The position numbers and the translations under genes are program-made. DNA of 64,000 bases from Blastocatellia bacterium. Lineage in GTDB: Bacteria; Acidobacteriota; Blastocatellia; Chloracidobacteriales; JADJPF01. This document shows, one piece after another, positions 17,696-26,112 of this stretch. The stretch is taken from NCBI GenBank assembly GCA_016713405.1, contig JADJPF010000012.1, forward strand, positions 60,022-124,021, given 5' to 3'. Within the stretch, counting starts at the first letter, position 1. Each line of letters starts with the position of its first letter. The notes under the pieces were generated by a model, which had not been told where the DNA came from, made no database searches, and saw nothing but the letters and a program-made list of their open reading frames with translations.

Positions 17696-19777
17696 TTATT
17701 TTTCTTTTTGATATTCTTCTAGCTTACGGTAAAGAGTTTTTCTTCCAATGCCTAACATATTAGCTGCACGAGATTTATCGCCTTGCGTGTAGGCTAGGGT
17801 TTGCTCAATCAAACGACGTTCTACTATTTCTATAGGCGTTCCTAATTCAATTTCTAATTTTAGTTTTTCGGTTGACTTTTCTGTTACTAATGATTGAAAT
17901 GCTTCTATAGAAAGAAAGTCTGTTACTGTTAAAACGCGGCTTTTAGCTGAAATTGCTGCACGTTGAATTACTTTATCTAACTCTCGCACATTACCTGGCC
18001 AGTCATAAGCTTTTAAGAGTTGTAGTGCATCATCTGAAATTCCAGAAAAAGGTTTACCCGTATTTTTGCTATGTAACTCTAAAAAGTGCATTGCTAGGAG
18101 TGGAATATCTTCTTTTCTATCTCTTAAGGCTGGTAAACGGATTGGATAAACATTAAGACGATAGTAAAGATCTGCACGAAAACGCCCTCGTTCAATAGCT
18201 TCTTTTAGATCAACATTAGTTGCTGCAATAATCCTAACATCTACTTTAATTGTTTCATTTGCTCCTACACGAGTAAAAGTGCTGTCTTCTAATACTCTTA
18301 GAAGTTTTACTTGTGCTGCTGGACTAAGTTCACCTACTTCATCTAAAAATAAAGTACCAAAGTTTGCTTCTTCAAAAAGTCCAATACGACGATTACGAGC
18401 ATCTGTAAAAGCACCTTTTTCATGTCCAAAAAGTTCTGATTCCATCAAACTTTCTGCAATTGCTCCACAATTTACTTTTACAAAAGGCCCTTCACGACGA
18501 GAAGAATTTTGTTGAATTAAAGTAGCTAATACTTCTTTTCCTGTTCCGGTTTCGCCTTCTAAAAGTACAGTGCTGTTAGTTTCAGCTACATCTAGTGCCA
18601 TAGTAATGATTTGGCGAATTTTTTCGCTTGAACCTATCAGCATTTTATTAGCTTGTTGGCCTTTTAACTCTCGTCTTAGTTGTAAAACTTCTGTTGATAA
18701 TTGCTCTCGTTCCATAGCAATAGCAATTTGGCTAGCAATACCTTCAGCTAGCTTTACTTCAAAATCTGTAAATGCTCGGCTAGCTTCTGACCAAATCAGA
18801 GCTAAAATTCCTAAAACTCGCTCATTAATTAAAAGAGGAACTATTAAAGCTGCTTGGCCTATAAAAAGTTTTTGTAAGTAAAATTTAGAAATTTCTGTTG
18901 TGTCTGTATCTTGTATTACTAAAGTTCGCTTATCTGCAAAAGAACGTTTTAGTAAAGGGTAGTCATTTAGTGGTAAAGGAATAAGGCTTTTACTAAAAAA
19001 TGAAGTTACTCGATCTGCTGTTGCAGGGCTAACTGCATCAAAATAGATTTGTTTAGCGGAATCTAGCAAACCTAAACAACCAAAATCTGCTTTAAGAAGC
19101 GATAAAGATCTTTTTACTGTATGTGCTGTTATTGTAGATAGATCTCGTTGTACATTTATATCATTAGCAATTTCTAGTAAAACTTTATTAATTTCAGCTT
19201 CTTTTTCTTTTTCTTGATAAATACGAGTGTATTGATAGCCTACAGCAATTAATCTTGCAATGGATTCCACAAATTCTATTTCATCTTTTACCCAACTACG
19301 GACAAATTGACATTGGTGAAAGCCTAGAAAGCCTAAAGGTTCACTAGCTAAACTGATTGGGACTACTAAGAGTGAACGAGTTTGCACTTTTTCTGTTATT
19401 TGGCGGAAAAGAAAATTATTAGAGTTTTGTGTATCATTGATTGCAATAGGTGCTGTTAATTTAATAGAACGGCTTAAACTCTGGAAATCTACAGGTAAGC
19501 TTAAGCCTAAAGAAGAAGCAACAGAATTGTCAGCACGATATTCATGACCAATTTTTAATTCTGCATCTTTACGTAAGACCATTATATCACAACGGTCTAC
19601 TCCCATCATTTTACCTAATTCAGTTACCGTAGCTTGTAGAAATTTATCTAAGTCAATAGCTTTATTAATTTCTGGGTTAATTCTTTCTAGTATTCGCTCT
19701 CGTGCTGCATACATTTGTAGTTTGCGCTCATAAAGCTGTAATGTTCGCTCAATAGATAAGCTTGGTTCGGCTGACAC
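17696..19777 (-). CDS. Sigma-54-dependent transcriptional activator with GAF domains
   Basis: Domain order in 693 residues: GAF-type sensor about 30-185, second GAF-type region about 200-365, AAA+ ATPase about 378-610, Fis-type helix-turn-helix about 650-690. Walker A reads EGETGTGKE and Walker B TLFLDEVGEL. The sigma-54-contacting loop reads GAFTDA instead of the canonical GAFTGA. The C terminus has RAANMLGIGRKTLYRKL, the Fis recognition helix. No receiver domain is present, so it senses a small molecule or protein through GAF. GTG start follows GGGAGG. It sits between two zinc-ribbon signalling genes. Confidence 0.93.
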   Translation of the reverse strand: MSAEPSLSIERTLQLYERKLQMYAARERILERINPEINKAIDLDKFLQATVTELGKMMGVDRCDIMVLRKDAELKIGHEYRADNSVASSLGLSLPVDFQSLSRSIKLTAPIAINDTQNSNNFLFRQITEKVQTRSLLVVPISLASEPLGFLGFHQCQFVRSWVKDEIEFVESIARLIAVGYQYTRIYQEKEKEAEINKVLLEIANDINVQRDLSTITAHTVKRSLSLLKADFGCLGLLDSAKQIYFDAVSPATADRVTSFFSKSLIPLPLNDYPLLKRSFADKRTLVIQDTDTTEISKFYLQKLFIGQAALIVPLLINERVLGILALIWSEASRAFTDFEVKLAEGIASQIAIAMEREQLSTEVLQLRRELKGQQANKMLIGSSEKIRQIITMALDVAETNSTVLLEGETGTGKEVLATLIQQNSSRREGPFVKVNCGAIAESLMESELFGHEKGAFTDARNRRIGLFEEANFGTLFLDEVGELSPAAQVKLLRVLEDSTFTRVGANETIKVDVRIIAATNVDLKEAIERGRFRADLYYRLNVYPIRLPALRDRKEDIPLLAMHFLELHSKNTGKPFSGISDDALQLLKAYDWPGNVRELDKVIQRAAISAKSRVLTVTDFLSIEAFQSLVTEKSTEKLKLEIELGTPIEIVERRLIEQTLAYTQGDKSRAANMLGIGRKTLYRKLEEYQKEK

Positions 19778-19867
19778 TAATTTTTCCTCCCTAGAAAACC
19801 TACTAACTTTTGATATTTAGCGATTACAGCAAAGAACAAAGAACAAAGAAAACTTAATTAGTAAAAA

Positions 19868-21664
19868 TTAGATTAAAAATCCTACTTTACCTTTAGATTT
19901 AACACGTTGTTGTAGTAACAAGCAACACACAATAATCAACGCACGCATTCCAAACCAGGCTATAGGAGGGGCTAAGTTTGTATCCCCACTAAACTTAAAT
20001 ATTATTCCTACTAAAAGAGGGAAAATTATGATTACTACTAATAGTAAACTAGCAAAGTTAAACATCCTACCTAAAGGAATACTATTACGATATGATGGGA
20101 GTGTATCTGGAATAAGCACAGAAATATTAAAAACAATTACTGTAAGAATTACCATAGAACTCATTAAAGGTTCAATAGGTATAGATATCCTTTGGCTGAT
20201 ACTTGCAGATAAAGGATCAATATGTTCAAAAATATTAACCATTCCTAAAGTAGCTAAAGTAGCTAAAACAGCTAGAAAGGCATTTAAGTAAGATAATTCT
20301 GCTGGTTGGTTAGGAATAGAACGATAGTAAACACTATCAGCCACTTCACTTGTAGATGCTGATCCAATGGGTTTTTTAGCAATGGGTTTTGTAGAAGGTT
20401 TAGCTTTTGCTAATTCTACATCTTCTTTTCTTTGTAATGTTGCTTTTAAGTTAAAATCTCCAGAAGCAGCACTAAAGGATTGTGACCATTCTAAATAACC
20501 TTTTAAGATAACTCTAGCTTGGTGGGTTCCAGCCGTTAGACCTTTGATTACTAATTTTCCTTCCGGGCCTGTACGTCCACGATATTCATCATCAATATAA
20601 ACCTCACAAGCAGGTGGGATAGTCTGCATAATAACATTAAGTTTTTGTGCTTCAGGAGTTAAATAAACACTCATTGCTGATTCAAAATCTTCAGCAAATT
20701 CAGAAATACTTTGATATCGTAAATTTGGTTTTTCGCTAGCGTTTTTAAGACTACTTTCTCTAATTTTTTCTGGAATTTCTCCTTTGATGCTTCGTAGTGG
20801 AGGAGGTTCTTTTAATAAATGTGCGCTTAGTATCGCAGTTAAAGAACTTCCCTTAAATGGAACCTCTCCTGTTAACATATGATAAAGAATTACACCTAAG
20901 CTATATATATCAGAACGTTCATCAACACTACTGGCTTCTTCACATTGTTCTGGCGACATATAGAGAGGAGAACCTACTAAACCTCCTTCTTGTAAATCTG
21001 CGCCTCGACCAACAGCACTATTAATAAAGCGTGCTAATCCAAAATCTACTACTTTAGCTAGCTCATTATCCATAGCTTTGCTGTCTTCAGGCTCATCATT
21101 AAGTGGGATAAGTACCTTAAAATCATCTTGAGGGTTAGAAATTGTAGTTAGCATTATATTAGAAGGTTTTAGATCTCTATGAACCATATGTAAACGATGA
21201 GCAGCCCCAACACCAGCTAAGACTTGCTTAAAAATTTTATAGGTTCTTTCTGGAGACATTGCACCATGTTTACGTAATTCTTCACTTAGGCTTTTGCCTT
21301 CAATATATTCCATTACGTAGTAAAATAGTTTATCTGATGTTACTCCAAAATCTGTAATTGCCACTACACTAGGATGTTGAATTGCAGCAGCGGCTTGGGC
21401 TTCTTGAAGAAAACGCTCTTTAGCTTGAGGATCACGGCTAGCAAATTCTGGCAAAACAGTTTTAATAGCAAAAGGGCGGTTAAGATGGACATGTTTAGCT
21501 CGGTAAACTGCTCCCATACCTCCACGACCAATGCAGGTTTCTAATAAATACTTAGTGTCGAGTACACGACTACCAGCAAACGAATCTATTAAGGGTTGGT
21601 TATCTTTAGGACAAGTTTTTACATCATCTTCAAAACAACTATTACAATAGGCACACTCCTTCAT
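19868..21664 (-). CDS. Ser/Thr protein kinase with zinc ribbon, PEGA domain and membrane helices
   Basis: Residues 1-25 form a zinc ribbon (CAYCNSCFEDDVKTC). The Hanks-type kinase domain, about 35-330, has GRGGMGAVYRAKH, the lysine in FAIKTVLPE, catalytic loop HRDLKPSNIML, DFGLARF and the substrate loop GSPLYMSPEQ, so it should be active. A PEGA domain follows at about 345-410 (CEVYIDDEYRGRTGPEGK). Four hydrophobic helices fill 475-598. PEGA domains usually face the envelope, yet here it is on the same side of the first helix as the kinase. Start supported by GGAGG. Confidence 0.93.
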   Translation of the reverse strand: MKECAYCNSCFEDDVKTCPKDNQPLIDSFAGSRVLDTKYLLETCIGRGGMGAVYRAKHVHLNRPFAIKTVLPEFASRDPQAKERFLQEAQAAAAIQHPSVVAITDFGVTSDKLFYYVMEYIEGKSLSEELRKHGAMSPERTYKIFKQVLAGVGAAHRLHMVHRDLKPSNIMLTTISNPQDDFKVLIPLNDEPEDSKAMDNELAKVVDFGLARFINSAVGRGADLQEGGLVGSPLYMSPEQCEEASSVDERSDIYSLGVILYHMLTGEVPFKGSSLTAILSAHLLKEPPPLRSIKGEIPEKIRESSLKNASEKPNLRYQSISEFAEDFESAMSVYLTPEAQKLNVIMQTIPPACEVYIDDEYRGRTGPEGKLVIKGLTAGTHQARVILKGYLEWSQSFSAASGDFNLKATLQRKEDVELAKAKPSTKPIAKKPIGSASTSEVADSVYYRSIPNQPAELSYLNAFLAVLATLATLGMVNIFEHIDPLSASISQRISIPIEPLMSSMVILTVIVFNISVLIPDTLPSYRNSIPLGRMFNFASLLLVVIIIFPLLVGIIFKFSGDTNLAPPIAWFGMRALIIVCCLLLQQRVKSKGKVGFLI

Positions 21665-21828
21665 CCGTCTGCCTCCACAAGTGTAAAATATTAGTAAGCT
21701 TATAAATTGTGCCTGCTTAATCTGCTTTTTAAGTTGCCTATTTTAACATAAGTTTAACAATGGTACAGCTAAGATATCTCTTTTGTATAACGGATAAAAC
21801 TTCTTTGACAATATTAATTTAGAACTGT

Positions 21829-21874
21829 TTGTAATAGCTTAAGCTACATTATAATATTACCTAAGCTATTACAA
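21829..21874 (-). terminator. Large hairpin after the lipoprotein gene
   Basis: TTGTAATAGCTTA and TAAGCTATTACAA are perfect inverted 13-base arms around 20 bases. It lies 15 bases beyond the stop of the gene at 21889. No long T-run follows, so it may stabilise RNA rather than terminate. Confidence 0.45.
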
Positions 21875-21888
21875 TATCAATAAAATAC

Positions 21889-22530
21889 TTAGCGTAGAAA
21901 TTCATCTTTTAAAGAGTTATACGCTGAGTTAAATTCTTCTAAAACAGGTTGTAAAGTTTTAGGATCACCAGTTGCTAAGGCTTTGTCAAGTTTAGAACAA
22001 GCATTTAGCATTGCTTTTGCTAGCTCAGGCTTAGGTAAAGGTGTTTGACTATTTAAGTTAGACATTAAATCGTAAGAAGGTTTTATTGTTTGGCGCACAT
22101 TTTCCATTAAAGCTTTTTGCTGTTCTGGACTATGAGAAGTTTTTAATTCTTCTCCAAATAAACGTAATCGGTCATTGATTGCTTTAGCTTGTCTAGCAAA
22201 ATTTACAGGAGCAGTCCTATTGTTTATATATGCTTGAGGGTTTTTCTTATATTCTTCGATTTGCTTTAACTGCTCTGGAGTAAGTTTTCCTGCTAGTTGA
22301 GGAGGTAATTTAGAAGTAAGATCTGATTTTGAAAGATCTGGTGTTGTAGAAGGTTGTGGAGTAGGTTCATTTGTAGAATTAGCTTCAGGACTAGAAGTAG
22401 CATTAGGTTGAGGGCTAGAAGTAGTATTAGGTTGAGGACTATTTGTAGGTTGAGGGTTATTTGAATTATTACAACCTATACTAAGTAAAGATAATAGTAA
22501 TAAAGAAAAAAACACGGATTTATACATCAT
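21889..22530 (-). CDS. Putative lipoprotein with Pro/Asn/Ser-rich linker
   Basis: A signal peptide ends in LSIGC, a good lipobox, so it should be lipid-anchored. Residues 20-70 are PQPN/SSP-rich tether sequence. The remaining 140 residues are helical, with LTPEQLKQIEEYKKN and DEFLR, and have no family I recognise. It overlaps the upstream gene by four bases and completes a three-gene run with the two proteins that share a C-terminal domain. An immunity-like or docking function is possible given that position, but this is speculation. Confidence 0.65.
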   Translation of the reverse strand: MMYKSVFFSLLLLSLLSIGCNNSNNPQPTNSPQPNTTSSPQPNATSSPEANSTNEPTPQPSTTPDLSKSDLTSKLPPQLAGKLTPEQLKQIEEYKKNPQAYINNRTAPVNFARQAKAINDRLRLFGEELKTSHSPEQQKALMENVRQTIKPSYDLMSNLNSQTPLPKPELAKAMLNACSKLDKALATGDPKTLQPVLEEFNSAYNSLKDEFLR

Positions 22531-23306
22531 CGTTTTCCTATCGCAGTAAGTAAGTTTTTTACGTCTATTTCTGATAAAGTAATAATGTTTTTTCCTGTTT
22601 TAGGAAAGAAACTAGTTACACGTCCTTCACTAGTTAAACCTACTGAAACACGGATATTGCTTTTATCAGGTAGTTGTAAGTTAAAGTCAAAAAATTTAAA
22701 GTCTGAGCCTGTTTTGGCTGGGTTAGGCAAATAAATACTTTGTTTATTGTTTTCTATAGCTTTTTGTAAATAGCTATATAATTCTTCAATTGTTGTTCCT
22801 GAGGGCCACCAGCTATTTTTCCCTTTTATATCTGTGCTATCAAAATAATCCATTAAATGACGAGCCGCAAAATGAGAACGGTCATAAGCTGTCCAAAAAA
22901 CATCTTGTTTTGGATTACCAACAGATAATTCAGTAGTTTTAGGATAACGATCCTTTAATAAGTTAGGATCATTACGCTTATTCCTATTATTTTTTAATTC
23001 TTTACTTGATAAAGTAGATTTAACTAGTTTTAGTGCTTCGGCCTGTTCTTGGCTACTAGCAGATTTGCGCCCTAAAACTATTTCTATTGCATTATAAGTG
23101 TTTGTTGCTTGATTTGTAGGGGTTTTAGTTGTTTTTGTAGCTTGCTCAGAAGTTTCACTTGATTTGTCAGTTTTAGAGGTTTTAGTAGTTTCAACAGCCT
23201 TTTTGTTTTCTTTGTTTTCTTTGTTTTCCTTATTGTTAGCTGTTTCACAACTATCAAATAAAACTAAGTTAAGTGCTAGAAATGTGCTTAAAATAAGTTT
23301 GAGCAT
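22527..23306 (-). CDS. Exported protein sharing the C-terminal domain of the next gene
   Basis: The first 20 residues are a signal peptide; the cysteine after LFDS is a poor lipobox, so secretion or weak lipid anchoring are both open. KENKENKENK-type repeats and a Thr/Lys tether reach residue 72. Residues 73-259 form a domain clearly homologous to the end of the protein at 23429-25696: both have IVLGRK/VILGRK, FWxAYDxxHFxARH, DIKxKN, WPxGT, and IRVSVGxxSxGRxTSFF. The two conserved histidines with arginine and the GRxTSFF strand recall the layout of EndoU/barnase-like RNase toxins. That is a suggestion from pattern only. Confidence 0.7.
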   Translation of the reverse strand: MLKLILSTFLALNLVLFDSCETANNKENKENKENKKAVETTKTSKTDKSSETSEQATKTTKTPTNQATNTYNAIEIVLGRKSASSQEQAEALKLVKSTLSSKELKNNRNKRNDPNLLKDRYPKTTELSVGNPKQDVFWTAYDRSHFAARHLMDYFDSTDIKGKNSWWPSGTTIEELYSYLQKAIENNKQSIYLPNPAKTGSDFKFFDFNLQLPDKSNIRVSVGLTSEGRVTSFFPKTGKNIITLSEIDVKNLLTAIGKR

Positions 23307-23359
23307 AAAAAATTATCTCGAAATAAATTTGTTGCTAATAAATATTAAACAAGCAAAAA

Positions 23360-23390
23360 CAGGTGTGCAAGTTAAACACTCGCACACCTG
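23360..23390 (-). terminator. Terminator after the repeat protein gene
   Basis: CAGGTGTGC and GCACACCTG form a nine-base stem; the minus strand then reads TTTTTG. It lies between the 755-residue gene and the gene at 22527, so the latter probably needs its own promoter or read-through. Confidence 0.75.
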
Positions 23391-23428
23391 CTAGATCTTG
23401 TCAGATTTTAGAACATCTTTCGCTTGTT

Positions 23429-25696
23429 TTAAGCTTTACCAATAGCACCTAAGAGTTTTCTGGCTTCACTATCAGAGAAGTTAGTTACACCAGGGCCAGA
23501 TAAAGCAAAGAAGCTAGTAATACGACCATCGCTTTGAATTCCAACAGAAACTCTAATATCTTTGTTTTCTGGCAATTCAAATTCAAAGTACTTAAATCCT
23601 GGGCCTGTAGATCCTGCTCTAGGTAGCTCTATTTGTTTACCATAAGTTGTAGCAATTGTTTCAAGGTATCTATTTATATCTTGAATACTTGTTCCAGCAG
23701 GCCAGAATCCGTTCTTAGCTTTAATATCAGCAGTGTCAAAATGCTCTGATGTGTGACGTGCTAAGAAGTGTAGGTTATCATAAGCATTCCAAAATACTTT
23801 CTTATCACCATTAGCACCTACAACAAGCTCTTTATCTTTAGGGAACTTATCATTAAGTAATGTTGGATCAGTACGACGGCTACGAGTATTGTTTAGTTCT
23901 TTGGTGACAAATTCTTGTTTTAATACTTCTGTGGCAGCAGATTTTTCTGCTTCGGTTGCTGGCTTACGACCAAGTATTACATCAACTGCATTGGAAAAAG
24001 CTGCTGCTTTACCCGGAGTAGGTGTTGGAGTAGGTGTTGGGCCTGGGGTAGGTACTGGAGTAGGTGTTGGTGTTGGCCCGTTAGCTTTCTTAAGTTCTTC
24101 AAGTATTTGTTGACTGCTAAGTTTAGCAATACGGGTTTGATCTGCTGCTCCAAGGCCAGCTAGCTTATCAAAAGCATCTTGTGGTAGGCCATCAATCTTG
24201 CGAGCAAAAGCACGCTCATTATCAGCATTACCTGCTGCAAGTTCGCCTAATAAACCATCATTAAGTTTAGCCATTCTAACAGCAGCACTATCAGTAATTT
24301 GGCGCATTGTGCTACCAGCAAAACCTATTTGGGTTAATCTTTCTCGGGCTGCTGCTACATCACCACCTGGTGTAGGGGTTGGAGTGGGGGTTGGTGTAGG
24401 AGTTGGTGCTGGGGTTTTCTTCTTAATTTCTTCAATGATTTGATCGCCAGCTAATTTAGCAATTCTGCTTTGTTCGCCTGGTTCTAAGGCTTTTAATTTA
24501 TCAAATGTATCTTGTGGTAAAGCGTCCATCTTACGAGCAAAAGCACGCTCATTGTCAGCGTTACCTGCTGCAAGTTCACGTAATAGATTATCATTAAGTC
24601 CTGCCATTCTAACAGCAGAGCTATCAGTAATTTGGCGCATTGTGCTACCAGCAAAACCTATTTGGGTTAATCTTTCTCGGGCTGCTGCTATATCGGCTCC
24701 TGGGGTTGGAGTTGGAGTTGGAGTTGGAGTAGGTGTAGGTGTAGGAACTGGTGCTGGTGTAGCTTTACTTAATTCGGTAAGTATTTGTTGACTACTAAGT
24801 TTAGCAATACGTGTTTGGTCAGCTTCAGGAAGACCAACTAGTTTATCAAGCGCATCTTGTGGTAATCCATCAATTTTACGAGCAAAAGCACGTTCATTGT
24901 CAGCACCGCCTCTAGCAAGTTCGCCTAATAGATTATCATTAAGCTTGGACATTTTAACAGCAGCACTATCAGTAATTTGACGCATTGTGCTACCAGCAAA
25001 ACCTATTTGGGTTAATCTTTCTCGGGCTGTTGCAATTTCATTATTTGCATTGCCACCTGGAGCAGGAGTTGGTGTAGTTGGGGTTGGTTGGCTAGGAACA
25101 GGAGTTGGTTCTGTACGTCCTTGATCAGGTTGTGGAGTAGGTGCTGGTGTGGATGGTTCGCTAGATTGTTGGCCTTGGCGTAAGGCTTGAATCATTGATT
25201 TCATTAAATCAATAATTTGCGTAAAAGTGTCTAAGATTTTATTTAATGTGTCTAAAGTTGGGTTGCTTGCAACTGCATCACTGGTTTGATTAATAGGTCT
25301 TCCAATCATGTCACGTTCTTCACGAGTACCGTTATTGATTATTTGTTGAGCAGTCGCTAAAGAATTTTCTGTTCTTGCTTGTCGAATACCATCAGTTTGT
25401 TTAGCAGCATTAGAAATTTGAGCTATTGAGCGATTAAGGGCTTCAGGAGAATTTTTAGCACTAGTGCTTAAGAGTCCAGCTAGCTGTTGTTGACGGATAG
25501 AACTTCCTAAACTAACACGTGAACGAGCAAATTGGCCGGCTAAACGTTGTGCCTGGCCTGGATCTGGCATTGATAATATTGGACTTGAATCAGATTTAAC
25601 ACTTTTTTGTTCACTTTTACCTTGAAAAGTGTCTAATTGCTTCATTAAATCATTAACTTGAGCAGCACTATCATTTTGTACGTTTCTTATCGACAT
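23429..25696 (-). CDS. Modular repeat protein with toxin-like C-terminal domain, 755 residues
   Basis: Order: a Gln/Ser-rich N-terminal region to about 215 without signal peptide; three near-identical helical repeats at about 222-311, 336-428 and 447-538, each with RERLTQIGFAGSTMRQITDS and DNERAFARK; Thr-Pro linkers between them; and a C-terminal domain, about 567-755, shared with the gene at 22527. In that domain HFLARHTSEHF and GRITSFF stand out. This plan, variable tether plus repeats plus C-terminal effector-like domain, is that of polymorphic toxins and secreted effectors, but no delivery signal is visible. The repeats are not a family I can name. Confidence 0.7.
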   Translation of the reverse strand: MSIRNVQNDSAAQVNDLMKQLDTFQGKSEQKSVKSDSSPILSMPDPGQAQRLAGQFARSRVSLGSSIRQQQLAGLLSTSAKNSPEALNRSIAQISNAAKQTDGIRQARTENSLATAQQIINNGTREERDMIGRPINQTSDAVASNPTLDTLNKILDTFTQIIDLMKSMIQALRQGQQSSEPSTPAPTPQPDQGRTEPTPVPSQPTPTTPTPAPGGNANNEIATARERLTQIGFAGSTMRQITDSAAVKMSKLNDNLLGELARGGADNERAFARKIDGLPQDALDKLVGLPEADQTRIAKLSSQQILTELSKATPAPVPTPTPTPTPTPTPTPGADIAAARERLTQIGFAGSTMRQITDSSAVRMAGLNDNLLRELAAGNADNERAFARKMDALPQDTFDKLKALEPGEQSRIAKLAGDQIIEEIKKKTPAPTPTPTPTPTPTPGGDVAAARERLTQIGFAGSTMRQITDSAAVRMAKLNDGLLGELAAGNADNERAFARKIDGLPQDAFDKLAGLGAADQTRIAKLSSQQILEELKKANGPTPTPTPVPTPGPTPTPTPTPGKAAAFSNAVDVILGRKPATEAEKSAATEVLKQEFVTKELNNTRSRRTDPTLLNDKFPKDKELVVGANGDKKVFWNAYDNLHFLARHTSEHFDTADIKAKNGFWPAGTSIQDINRYLETIATTYGKQIELPRAGSTGPGFKYFEFELPENKDIRVSVGIQSDGRITSFFALSGPGVTNFSDSEARKLLGAIGKA
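24009..25110 (-). repeat. Triplicated 90-residue coding repeats with Pro-Thr minisatellite linkers
   Basis: Coding repeats at about 24764-25033, 24413-24691 and 24083-24358 are very similar at the DNA level, including the segment TTGGCGCATTGTGCTACCAG in two of them. Linkers at about 24009-24075, 24370-24415 and 24700-24760 are GGTGTTGGAGTAGG-type minisatellites encoding Pro-Thr. The high DNA identity implies recent duplication or gene conversion. Confidence 0.8.
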
Positions 25697-26112
25697 TTAA
25701 GCTTCCCTTTCCTTTTACCAGTATTTAATTGGTAGCACCAACTTAAAATATTAAAATATTAAGAAAAAAATTATGAATGGATATTCATTCAGTTATCAGT
25801 TTGCTCTAAATAAATGTTGCGATATTTTATGAAAGATTTAACTATTTTAGTAGTTTTAGCGTGTAAAATTTTTTTACATTAAGTAAATAGCTGTAATTTT
25901 TGGATAAATCCTAAAAAATTTTTGCTAAATCTGGAAAAATTTTTATGAAGAAAAAAGTTTTTTAGGAATATATTTTACAAAAGCACAACAAATTTATTGA
26001 AATACTAAAATTTCTAATCAATTTAGTCACCAAAATTTTTTATTTATCGCCAAAAGATTTATTTAACTTGAGATCAAAATTTTCAATTAAAAACTTTTAA
26101 GGGAGAAAAGTT
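25697..26112. other. Divergent intergenic region, 416 bases, very AT-rich
   Basis: It separates the starts of the two large repeat proteins. It holds small inverted repeats, TACCA/TGGTA at 25716-25734 and TGAATG/CATTCA around GATATT at 25774-25791, which could be operator sites. I could not pick a convincing promoter on either strand, and I see no open frame. Confidence 0.5.

Noticed and set aside
24009..24791. Plus-strand frames with Gly-Val repeats
   Set aside because: They are the reverse strand of the Pro-Thr linkers in the triplicated protein.
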